Below, piece by piece: positions 1 to 5,708 of a stretch of DNA of 5,708 bases (positions are counted from its first letter, which is position 1; every line of letters starts with the position of its first letter). Position numbers and translations under genes: made by a program. Source of the stretch: Oscillospiraceae bacterium (GTDB lineage Bacteria; Bacillota; Clostridia; Oscillospirales; Ruminococcaceae); assembly GCA_020024175.1 (NCBI GenBank), contig JAHHUB010000108.1, forward strand, positions 1 through 5,708. Direction: 5' to 3'. The notes under the pieces were generated by a model. That model had not been told where the DNA came from and did not search any database. It was given only the letters and a program-made list of their open reading frames with translations.

Positions 1-1390
1 CAACTCCTTTATCTTTATTGACGATATATTCTTCCAGTCTTCTGCGGATAACTTCCCTCATGGCACCATAATCATTTCTCTCAGAAATGGTTTTTATATT
101 AAATTTTTTATAAGCAGGTTTAAATGGTTTTCCATCCAAAAATACCACCATACCTGCTACTATAACCTGATCTCCGAAATTGGAAATATCATAGGATTCT
201 ATATATTTGGGAGGATTTTTAAGTCCCAGTATTTTACCCAACATATCCAGTGTGCGGATTTCCCTGCCTGTTTTTTTATAAATCTGGGAAAGCTTTTCAG
301 CACCGTTAGTGAGAGCCATTTCTACCAGTTTGGCTTTTTCTCCCCGCTGTGGAACTGTAATGGTAACTTTTCTGCCTGCAATACCTGAAAAATACTCCTC
401 CACCATATCTTTATCTTCAAATTCTCCATCCACAGTGATTATTTTGGGGATTTCGTTTTTCTCACCGTCATAATAGCGGAGAAGAAATTCATATCTGGCA
501 GTTTCCAAGTCATCTGTTTCACCGATTAAAAAATCGTTTTTGTCTGTAAGTTTGCCATCACGGAATTTTATAACAGTGGTACAGGTATTTTCAGCGGATT
601 TTACAAATCCTATTACATCCTGACTATCTCCTGAAACTCCCACTACATTTTGTTTTTCTTTGATTTTCTGTATAGCGGCAATTCTGTCCCTATACTCGGC
701 TGCTTTTTCAAATCGGAGATTTTCGGAAGCCTCAAACATTTTTTCTTCAAACATTTTTACAGCAGAAACTCCTCCGTCTTTGATAAATTCTCTTGCCTGC
801 TGAATAATATCACTGTACTCCTTTGGGGATATATTACCCAAACAATAGCCACGGCACTGTTTAATATGATAGTTAAGACATGGTCTGCCCAAGGTTTTGC
901 CGTATTCCAGTTTTTTATTGCAGGTGGGCAGTTTAAAAATTTTGTTTGCCTGTTCCACTGTTTGTTTTACCACATAAGATGAATTATATGGTCCTATATA
1001 GTCGGCTCCGTCTTTTAAAACGGATTTTTCTTCGGTTATTCTGGGGTATTCTCCGGGACTTATTTTTATATATGAATAGCCCTTGTCATCTTTTAAAAGA
1101 ATATTATAACGAGGCTGATTTTGTTTTATAAGGCTTGCCTCTAAAATAAGACATTCAAACTCACTGTCAGTTACTATATAATCAAAGTCATCTACATTGG
1201 ATACCATTTTATATACTTTGGGCAAATGTTTTTCCACACTTCTGAAATAGCTGGATACTCTGTTTTTAAGATGTTTGGCTTTACCTATATATATTATTGT
1301 ACCTGCGAAGTTTTTCATAAGATATACTCCGGGAGAAAGAGGAAGATTTGCTGCTTTTTTTCTGAGTTTTTCTAAATTCGGATTGTCCAT
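1..1390 (-). CDS. uvrC: UvrABC excinuclease subunit C, partial (C-terminal end outside window)
   Basis: UvrC makes both incisions flanking a DNA lesion in nucleotide excision repair, after being recruited by UvrB on DNA; it acts in the cytoplasm. The 463 codons present begin with a GIY-YIG nuclease domain (about residues 15-100) with GVY at 21-23, YIG at 34-36, R44, E84 and N96 at the positions of the known active-site residues. Four cysteines (C157, C171, C179, C183) match the iron-sulfur cluster ligands of the family. A UVR helical hairpin that binds UvrB lies at about 208-243. The RNase H-like endonuclease domain begins with YDISN (D401) and ERNDYGAM (D440), two expected catalytic aspartates. 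The usual length is about 600 residues, so the rest of that domain and the helix-hairpin-helix DNA-binding end are cut off by the window edge, not by mutation. The start is fixed by AAAGGAG six bases upstream and by an in-frame TGA (1405-1403) four codons before the ATG. It is divergent from citD. Confidence 0.97.
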   Translation of the reverse strand, partial: MDNPNLEKLRKKAANLPLSPGVYLMKNFAGTIIYIGKAKHLKNRVSSYFRSVEKHLPKVYKMVSNVDDFDYIVTDSEFECLILEASLIKQNQPRYNILLKDDKGYSYIKISPGEYPRITEEKSVLKDGADYIGPYNSSYVVKQTVEQANKIFKLPTCNKKLEYGKTLGRPCLNYHIKQCRGYCLGNISPKEYSDIIQQAREFIKDGGVSAVKMFEEKMFEASENLRFEKAAEYRDRIAAIQKIKEKQNVVGVSGDSQDVIGFVKSAENTCTTVIKFRDGKLTDKNDFLIGETDDLETARYEFLLRYYDGEKNEIPKIITVDGEFEDKDMVEEYFSGIAGRKVTITVPQRGEKAKLVEMALTNGAEKLSQIYKKTGREIRTLDMLGKILGLKNPPKYIESYDISNFGDQVIVAGMVVFLDGKPFKPAYKKFNIKTISERNDYGAMREVIRRRLEEYIVNKDKGV

Positions 1391-1420
1391 ATGGCACTCC
1401 TTTCAGTTAATCATAAATTT

Positions 1421-1449
1421 ATTATATAAACTTAATATTAAAATTGCAA
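1421..1449 (-). promoter_or_regulatory. Sigma-70/sigma-A type promoter for uvrC
   Basis: Read on the minus strand, a -35 box TTGCAA (1449-1444, four of six consensus bases) is followed by a 17-base spacer and a perfect -10 box TATAAT (1426-1421). Transcription would begin near 1414, giving a leader of roughly 24 bases that contains the AAAGGAG ribosome binding site of uvrC. The spacing and the perfect -10 make this the best promoter in the window. I see no LexA-type box that I would trust over it. Confidence 0.7.
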
Positions 1450-1597
1450 TAATGTGAAATGTTAATTCTTTTTAACTAAAAATATATTTTGTAGTATTTG
1501 CAACAACAAATTTAAGTTTTTGTTAAATCAAATTGGAAATTGTCAAATATAACTATAAATGTAACCTTTATTCAGTGAAGTTTTTACTACAAAACTC

Positions 1598-1626
1598 TTC
1601 CATTTTTTTAGAATCAGGTGTATAAT
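1598..1626 (+). promoter_or_regulatory. Candidate promoter for the citDEF operon
   Basis: A perfect TATAAT at 1621-1626 is preceded directly by TG and lies about 60 bases before the citD start. With a 17-base spacer the -35 position (1598-1603) reads TTCCAT, only three of six consensus bases, so the promoter looks weak at -35 and may depend on an activator. A second TATAAT at 1662-1667 is too close to the ribosome binding site to be the -10 box. The predicted transcription start is near 1633, inside the palindrome that follows. Confidence 0.4.
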
Positions 1627-1630
1627 AATA

Positions 1631-1659
1631 AGCGTATATTTGGGCGAAATATGTTCGCT
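1631..1659 (+). promoter_or_regulatory. Imperfect palindrome in the citD leader (possible operator or RNA hairpin)
   Basis: The outer arms AGCG (1631-1634) and CGCT (1656-1659) and the inner arms ATATTT (1636-1641) and AAATAT (1647-1652) pair around a GGGCG loop, with an internal loop of one base against three. An alternative, smaller stem pairs GCGAA (1644-1648) with TTCGC (1654-1658). The element lies between the candidate -10 box and the citD ribosome binding site, where a repressor operator or a 5' leader hairpin would act. No regulator is encoded in the window and I do not recognise the site as a known motif. Confidence 0.35.
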
Positions 1660-1670
1660 GTTATAATTTG

Positions 1671-1676
1671 AAAGGA
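1671..1676 (+). promoter_or_regulatory. Ribosome binding site that decides the citD start
   Basis: AAAGGA lies 11 bases before the ATG at 1688. An in-frame ATG at 1676 overlaps this site and has no other Shine-Dalgarno sequence upstream, so it is unlikely to be the start. A second AAGGAA (1682-1687) touches the 1688 ATG directly and is too close to act alone. The spacing is a little long, so initiation at citD may be moderate. Confidence 0.6.
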
Positions 1677-1687
1677 TGTGCAAGGAA

Positions 1688-1960
1688 ATGATTATTAAAT
1701 CTAAGGCTGTTTCCGGTACTATGGAATCCAACGATATTTTTGTTGAAATTGAACCAAGCCAAAAAGGTATAGAAGTAGAAGTTCAGTCCATAGTATTTAA
1801 TCAGTTCGGCAAACAAATCGAAGACACAGTAAAGGATGTATTAAATTCCTTTGATGTGGATAATGCTCTCGTTCGTGTAAACGACAGAGGTGCTGTTGAC
1901 TGCACAATTCGTGCCAGAGTTGAAACAGCTCTTAAAAGAGCAGCAAATGAGGTGAAATAA
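1688..1960 (+). CDS. citD: Citrate lyase gamma subunit, acyl carrier protein
   Basis: CitD is the acyl carrier of the cytoplasmic citrate lyase complex. It holds the acetyl or citryl group through a phosphoribosyl-dephospho-CoA prosthetic group on a serine. The protein is 90 residues, close to the usual size of under 100. Its N-terminal AVSGTMESND (residues 7-16) matches the family signature, with S14 at the attachment position known from Klebsiella. The conserved QFG (38-40) and a DRGAVDCTIRAR stretch (about 65-76) complete the fold. The start at 1688 gives the family's normal N terminus; an in-frame ATG at 1676 would add four residues without a proper ribosome binding site. It is the first gene of citDEF, and its TAA directly abuts the citE ATG. 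The maturation genes citX and citG are not nearby. A carrier for the related citramalate lyase would look the same. Confidence 0.95.
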   Translation: MIIKSKAVSGTMESNDIFVEIEPSQKGIEVEVQSIVFNQFGKQIEDTVKDVLNSFDVDNALVRVNDRGAVDCTIRARVETALKRAANEVK

Positions 1961-2833
1961 ATGAGAAGAACTATGTTATTTTTGCCGGGCAACAGTCCCG
2001 CTATACTTTTGAATGCTGATACATTGGGTTCAGACAGTATTATCCTTGACCTTGAAGATGCAGTTTCTCCCACAGAAAAAGACTCTGCCCGTATTTTGGT
2101 CAGAAACGCACTCAAATACTTAGGCTACAAAAATTGTGAAATTATTGTAAGAATAAATCCCTTGGATACCGATTACTGGAAGAAAGATTTGGACGAAATT
2201 ATCCCTCTCAAACCTGATATGATTATGCCTACAAAGGTTTCTGATGCAGATTATGTCCTCACAATAGATAAATATATCTCCGAACTAGAAGAAAAATATG
2301 GTATGGAACAGGGTACTGTTAAGCTCATTCCTCTTATCGAAACCACTCTTGGAATCGAAAACGCATTTAATATTGCTAAATCCTGCCCCAGAGTTACAGC
2401 CATGTTCCTTGGCGGTGAGGACCTTACCGCTGACCTCCACTGCAAAAGAACCAAAGAAAGCAACGAAATTTTCTACAGCAGATGCAGAATGGTATGTGCT
2501 GCAAGAGCTGCGGGAATTGAAGTTTATGACACACCTTTTACCGATGTTGATGATGATGAAGGTCTTGTAAAAGATGCTCAGTTTGCTAAGAGCTTGGGCT
2601 TTAGTGGAAAAGCATCTATTTCTCCACGCCATGTACATGCCATAAACGAAGTTTTCAGCCCCACAGAAGCTGAAATCGAACACGCTCATGCAGTTATGGA
2701 AGCTATTGAAACAGCTAAGGCTCAAGGCAGAGGCGTTATCTCTCTAAACGGTAAGATGATTGATGCTCCTATCGTTTCAAGAGCTAAACAAGTTTTGGAA
2801 ATGGCAGCAGCAATTAACGGAGGTGCAAACTAA
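1961..2833 (+). CDS. citE: Citrate lyase beta subunit (citryl-ACP lyase)
   Basis: CitE cleaves citryl-ACP to oxaloacetate and acetyl-ACP, the carbon-carbon bond-breaking step of citrate lyase. The 290-residue product is the usual length and is a TIM-barrel protein of the HpcH/HpaI aldolase/CitE family. Visible landmarks are the N-terminal RRTMLFLPGN, LDLEDAV at 30-35, R64 in the VRIN strand, PLIET at 124-128 and GGEDLTADL at 151-159. By comparison with characterised CitE proteins, E127 and D154 should coordinate magnesium and R64 should bind the substrate. The ATG follows the citD stop with no gap and has GAGGTG six bases upstream. Stand-alone CitE-like proteins exist that act on other CoA thioesters, such as malyl- or citramalyl-CoA, but here the flanking citD and citF identify a true lyase subunit. 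Citramalate lyase remains a possible alternative substrate assignment. Confidence 0.95.
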   Translation: MRRTMLFLPGNSPAILLNADTLGSDSIILDLEDAVSPTEKDSARILVRNALKYLGYKNCEIIVRINPLDTDYWKKDLDEIIPLKPDMIMPTKVSDADYVLTIDKYISELEEKYGMEQGTVKLIPLIETTLGIENAFNIAKSCPRVTAMFLGGEDLTADLHCKRTKESNEIFYSRCRMVCAARAAGIEVYDTPFTDVDDDEGLVKDAQFAKSLGFSGKASISPRHVHAINEVFSPTEAEIEHAHAVMEAIETAKAQGRGVISLNGKMIDAPIVSRAKQVLEMAAAINGGAN

Positions 2834-4248
2834 TGAAAGAGAATAAACTTATTTCTTCTGTTAAAGAAGCTATTACAGCTGCAGGTGTTAAAGACGGTAT
2901 GACACTTTCTTTCCATCACCACCTCAGAAACGGCGACTATGTACTCAATATGGTTATGGAAGCTGTTGCAGAATTAGGAATTAAAAATTTAAAACTCAAT
3001 GTAAGCTCCATTTTTGAATGCCACAAACCACTTATTGAACACATCAAAAACGGTGTGGTTACAGAAATTGAAACAGACTACATGAGCGGCAGTGTAGGCA
3101 AGGCTATTTCCGAAGGCATTATGGAAAAACCAGTAATTTTCAGAAGCCATGGCGGTCGTCCCGATGCTATTTTAAGCGGTGAATCTCCAATAGATGTAGC
3201 ATTTGTTGCAGCTCCTACAGCTGACCCTATGGGTAACTGCTCAGGTAAATACGGTCCATCTGCCTGTGGTTCTATCGGATATGCATTCCCCGATGCTATG
3301 GCAGCTAAAAAAGTTGTAGTTATTACAGATAACCTGGTTCCCTACCCACTTGTTGACTATTCTATAGAAGAAACATATGTTGACTATGTGGTTAAAGTTG
3401 ACAAAATCGGCGACCCATCAGGTATTGTTTCAGGAACAACAAAGATTACAAGAGACCCTGTAGGTCTTATGATTGCCAGATATGCCGCAAAAGTTATTGA
3501 ACATTCTGGACTTCTCAAGGATGGTTTTGCTTTCCAGACAGGTGCAGGTGGTGCATCTTTGGCAGCAGCTAAATTCCTGAAGGAAATTATGCTGGAAAAA
3601 GGTATCAAGGGAAGCTACGCTTTGGGCGGTATTACAAGCTATCTTGTTGATATGCTTAACGAAGGCTGCTTTGAAGCTCTTATGGATGTTCAATGTTTTG
3701 ACCTTGGAGCTATTGAATCTATCAGAACAAATCCAAAACATATGGAAGTTTCTGCACAGAGATATGCAAGCAACTATTACAAGAGTTCCTGTGTGGACAG
3801 TTTGGATGTTGTTATCCTTGGAGCAACACAAATTGACACTGACTTTAATGTAAATGTACATACAGACTCCAACGGTTACATTATGGGAGGAAGCGGCGGA
3901 CACAGTGATACTGCTGCCGGTGCTAAACTTGCCATGATAGTTGCTCCTCTTTCCAGAGCAAGACTTTCCATTGTTGTTGATAAAGTTCTTACTGTATCAA
4001 CACCCGGAAAGACAATCGATGTTTTGGTTACACAAAGGGGCATTGCTGTTAATCCTAACAGACCTGAACTCAAGGAAAGACTTGTTAAGGCAGGACTTCC
4101 AATCGTTGATATTCATGACCTCAAGAAAATGGCAGAAGAAATTACAGGTGTTGCAGAACCTATCAAGACAGGCGACAAAGTTGTTGCTAAGGTTATGTAC
4201 CGTGATGGAACTTGCATTGATGAAATTAAAAATGTAATCACAAAGTAA
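2833..4248 (+). CDS. citF: Citrate lyase alpha subunit (acetyl-ACP:citrate ACP-transferase), short N terminus
   Basis: CitF moves the acyl carrier from acetate to citrate, forming citryl-ACP and releasing acetate. It is related to CoA-transferases and works in the cytoplasmic CitDEF complex. The 471-residue product carries family landmarks in order: DGMTLSFHHH at 21-30, SHGGR at 105-109, QTGAGGASLA at 235-244, ALGGIT at 263-268, DTDFNVNV at 335-342, GGSGGHSDTA at 352-361, GIAVNP at 403-408 and YRDGT at 456-460. Characterised CitF proteins are about 510 residues, and the DGMT motif lies about 40 residues further in, so this one lacks the N-terminal extension. The start is firm: the ATG overlaps the citE stop by one base (TAATG), GGAGG lies nine bases upstream, and an in-frame TAA at 2815-2817 with no start codon after it excludes a longer form. 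Translation is probably coupled to citE. A terminator hairpin follows directly. Confidence 0.96.
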   Translation: MKENKLISSVKEAITAAGVKDGMTLSFHHHLRNGDYVLNMVMEAVAELGIKNLKLNVSSIFECHKPLIEHIKNGVVTEIETDYMSGSVGKAISEGIMEKPVIFRSHGGRPDAILSGESPIDVAFVAAPTADPMGNCSGKYGPSACGSIGYAFPDAMAAKKVVVITDNLVPYPLVDYSIEETYVDYVVKVDKIGDPSGIVSGTTKITRDPVGLMIARYAAKVIEHSGLLKDGFAFQTGAGGASLAAAKFLKEIMLEKGIKGSYALGGITSYLVDMLNEGCFEALMDVQCFDLGAIESIRTNPKHMEVSAQRYASNYYKSSCVDSLDVVILGATQIDTDFNVNVHTDSNGYIMGGSGGHSDTAAGAKLAMIVAPLSRARLSIVVDKVLTVSTPGKTIDVLVTQRGIAVNPNRPELKERLVKAGLPIVDIHDLKKMAEEITGVAEPIKTGDKVVAKVMYRDGTCIDEIKNVITK

Positions 4249-4271
4249 TTTTAATATTAAAAAACAAAAAT

Positions 4272-4317
4272 CCGCCAAAAGGGAAACATAAAAAATCCCT
4301 TTCGGCGGTGTTTTTTT
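4272..4317. terminator. Bidirectional rho-independent terminator between citF and gdhA
   Basis: Arms CCGCCAAAAGGGA (4272-4284) and TCCCTTTCGGCGG (4296-4308) pair at 12 of 13 positions, with one A-C mismatch on the plus strand, around an 11-base A-rich loop. On the plus strand the stem is followed by a run of seven T (4311-4317), ending the citDEF transcript 23 bases after the citF stop. On the minus strand the stem is followed by ATTTTTGTTTTTT, ending the gdhA transcript, whose stop codon is at 4343. On the minus-strand transcript the mismatched position becomes a G-T wobble, so the stem is slightly better in that direction. Confidence 0.92.
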
Positions 4318-4342
4318 GTATATTATTTTTAAAAAGCAAATT

Positions 4343-5689
4343 TTATATAATTCCCTGTGCCATCATAGCATCGGCAACTTTTTCAAATCCTGCTATATTG
4401 GCACCTGCTGCAAGATTATATCCCAAACCGTACTTTTCAGCAGCTGCTACACTGTTATCATGGATATTTTTCATAATCTGTTTAAGCTTAGAGTCTACTT
4501 CTTTCTCTGTCCAGGAATATCTCATGGAGTTTTGACACATTTCCAGTCCTGAAACTGCCACACCTCCTGCATTTACTGCTTTTGCAGGACCTACAATTAT
4601 GCTTTGATTCATAAGGTAATCAAAAGCGTCCTTTGTAGTAGGCATATTGGCAACTTCCATATAGTATTTTACACCGTTAGCTATGATTTTTTTAACATCT
4701 TCAAGATTAACTTCGTTTTGTGTGGCACAGGGCATGGCTATATCCGCTTTTACACCCCATGGTTTTTCCCCTTCAAAAAATTTGCAGCCAAATTTTTCTG
4801 CATAATCTTTGACTCTATGGCGGTTGGACTTTCTCATTTCCAAAAGAAAATTAAGTTTTTCTTCACCTTCAATGCCATTGGGGTCATAAATATAACCGTC
4901 ATGTCCCGAAATTGTCAGCACTTTTGCACCTAATTCCGAAAGTTTGCAAGCTGCTCCCCATGTAACATTTCCATAGCCTGACAAAACTGCTGTTTTCCCT
5001 TTTAAACTGTCTTTTTCATGAGCCAAAACCTCATTTAAGTAATAAACTGCACCATAACCTGTTGCCTCCGGGCGAATTAATGAGCCACCAAAGGATAATC
5101 CCTTGCCTGTAAATGCTCCGTTTTCAAAAGCTCCTTTTATTCTGCGATATTGCCCATACATATAACCCACTTCTCTGCTGCCTACCCCTATATCTCCTGC
5201 CGGAATATCCACATCGGGCCCCATATGGCGATAAAGTTCAGTAATAAATGCCTGACAAAACCTCATAATTTCAGTGTCGCTTTTTCCTTTTGGGTCAAAA
5301 TCTGCACCACCTTTTCCTCCTCCCATGGGAAGACCTGTCAGTGAATTTTTGAAAGTCTGTTCAAATCCCAAAAATTTTATTATACCTGAGTAAACATTTG
5401 GAGCAAATCTTATTCCACCCTTATAAGGGCCTATAGCGCCATTAAATTGACAACGGTATCCTGTATTTACATGAGGTTGACCATTGTCGTCCACCCATGA
5501 AACTCTGAATGTAATCATTCTCTCAGGCTCTGTCATTCTTCCCAGCAAATCGTTTTTCTCATACTCTGGGTGTGCATCAATAACAGGAGAAAGTGTAGTC
5601 AGCACTTCTTCCACAGTTTGTATAAATTCAGGTTCATAATAATATTTTTTCTTTATTGTGTCTATGGTTCTTTTTGCATACAAATTCAT
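4343..5689 (-). CDS. gdhA: Glutamate dehydrogenase, hexameric family I (cofactor uncertain)
   Basis: The enzyme interconverts L-glutamate with 2-oxoglutarate and ammonia using NAD(P), in the cytoplasm, linking carbon and nitrogen metabolism. The 448-residue product has the full length of the small hexameric class. The catalytic domain shows K90 in GPYKGGIRF, K114 in QTFKNSL, K126 in GGGKGGAD and D166 in PAGDIGVG, and S380 in AVSGLE lies at the glutamate-binding position. These match K89, K113, K125, D165 and S380 of the Clostridium symbiosum enzyme. The dinucleotide-binding domain starts at about 232 with SGYGNVTWGA. D264, in SGHDGYIYD, aligns with D263 of the NAD-specific clostridial enzyme, which leans toward NAD, but Y239 and H263 replace Phe and Pro there, so NADP use cannot be excluded. 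The start has AGGAGG (5702-5697) seven bases upstream. It converges on citF and shares its terminator; its promoter lies outside the window. Confidence 0.96.
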   Translation of the reverse strand: MNLYAKRTIDTIKKKYYYEPEFIQTVEEVLTTLSPVIDAHPEYEKNDLLGRMTEPERMITFRVSWVDDNGQPHVNTGYRCQFNGAIGPYKGGIRFAPNVYSGIIKFLGFEQTFKNSLTGLPMGGGKGGADFDPKGKSDTEIMRFCQAFITELYRHMGPDVDIPAGDIGVGSREVGYMYGQYRRIKGAFENGAFTGKGLSFGGSLIRPEATGYGAVYYLNEVLAHEKDSLKGKTAVLSGYGNVTWGAACKLSELGAKVLTISGHDGYIYDPNGIEGEEKLNFLLEMRKSNRHRVKDYAEKFGCKFFEGEKPWGVKADIAMPCATQNEVNLEDVKKIIANGVKYYMEVANMPTTKDAFDYLMNQSIIVGPAKAVNAGGVAVSGLEMCQNSMRYSWTEKEVDSKLKQIMKNIHDNSVAAAEKYGLGYNLAAGANIAGFEKVADAMMAQGII

Positions 5690-5708
5690 TTTTGTTCCTC
5701 CTGCCAGC

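Larger units (their letters stand above)
1391..1687. other. Divergent intergenic region between uvrC and citD
   Basis: This strongly AT-rich stretch separates two genes transcribed away from each other and must hold both of their promoters. A good promoter reads toward uvrC, a weaker candidate reads toward citD, and a palindrome lies just upstream of the citD ribosome binding site. A short inverted repeat (GTTAA at 1461-1465, TTAAC at 1472-1476) lies just upstream of the uvrC -35 box, but its arms are only five A/T-rich pairs and could be chance. I see no small gene with a ribosome binding site, no tRNA and no riboswitch that I recognise. Confidence 0.8.

Noticed and set aside
650..982. 110-residue Phe-rich plus-strand open frame that could be mistaken for a membrane protein
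   Set aside because: It is the antisense of uvrC; AAA and GAA codons read backward give Phe-rich sequence. The minus-strand uvrC frame is conserved throughout this stretch.
1498..1526. TTGCAA on the plus strand as a possible -35 box for citD
   Set aside because: The position 17 bases downstream reads TGTTAA, which is a poor -10 box, and the start would be over 150 bases from citD. The TATAAT at 1621 is better placed.
1540..1546. Perfect TTGACA on the minus strand as a second uvrC promoter
   Set aside because: No acceptable -10 box lies 16-18 bases downstream on that strand, while the pair at 1421-1449 has correct spacing and a perfect TATAAT.
1543..1731. 62-residue minus-strand open frame across the intergenic region and the start of citD
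   Set aside because: It overlaps the conserved beginning of citD, has no convincing ribosome binding site and the product resembles translated AT-rich noncoding DNA.
1676..1960. Longer citD reading frame beginning at the ATG at 1676 (94 residues)
   Set aside because: That ATG overlaps the AAAGGA ribosome binding site and has none of its own, and the four extra residues MCKE are not part of the usual CitD N terminus. Starting at 1688 also puts the prosthetic-group serine at position 14.
2285..2725. 146-residue open frame on the minus strand
   Set aside because: It lies wholly inside citE antisense, has no recognisable family and conflicts with a well-conserved coding sequence.
3430..3903. 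157-residue open frame on the minus strand, rich in Cys and His
   Set aside because: It is fully inside citF on the opposite strand, shows no ribosome binding site or recognisable domain, and its composition is what an antisense reading of citF codons would give.

Overview
The window looks like a chromosomal piece of a low-GC Gram-positive anaerobe, most likely a member of the Clostridia. The support is AT-rich intergenic DNA, strong AGGAGG-type ribosome binding sites, a 448-residue glutamate dehydrogenase that by eye is very close to the Clostridium symbiosum enzyme, and a citrate-lyase operon of fermentative type. I cannot name a species. I see no mobile element, CRISPR array, tRNA or rRNA.

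Layout. Positions 1-1390 (minus strand) hold the first 463 codons of uvrC, the nucleotide excision repair endonuclease subunit. Its C-terminal end lies beyond the left edge. Positions 1391-1687 form a divergent, AT-rich intergenic region with a well-formed uvrC promoter on the minus strand, a weaker candidate promoter for citD on the plus strand, and an imperfect palindrome in the citD leader. Positions 1688-4248 (plus strand) carry citD, citE and citF, the three structural subunits of citrate lyase, packed with no gaps (abutting TAA/ATG, then a one-base TAATG overlap). A hairpin with T-runs on both sides at 4272-4317 closes citF and also serves the converging gene. Positions 4343-5689 (minus strand) hold a complete gdhA-type glutamate dehydrogenase, whose ribosome binding site sits at the right edge.

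How the genes work together. CitD is the acyl carrier protein, CitF swaps the acetyl group on the carrier for citrate, and CitE cleaves citryl-ACP to oxaloacetate and acetyl-ACP. The complex therefore splits citrate into acetate and oxaloacetate. The genes that normally make and activate the CitD prosthetic group (citC, citX, citG) and a citrate transporter are not beside the operon. The unit is bounded by an opposing gene on the left and a terminator on the right, so these functions must be encoded elsewhere. Glutamate dehydrogenase links 2-oxoglutarate and ammonia to glutamate. It is convergent, not co-transcribed, with the lyase operon, and a metabolic link is only suggestive.

The window is mostly ordinary metabolism. 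The points worth a second look are the bare citDEF unit, a CitF that is about 40 residues short at the N terminus with an in-frame stop ruling out a longer form, the leader palindrome, a strong codon-bias contrast between uvrC and citF, and the mixed cofactor signature of the glutamate dehydrogenase.
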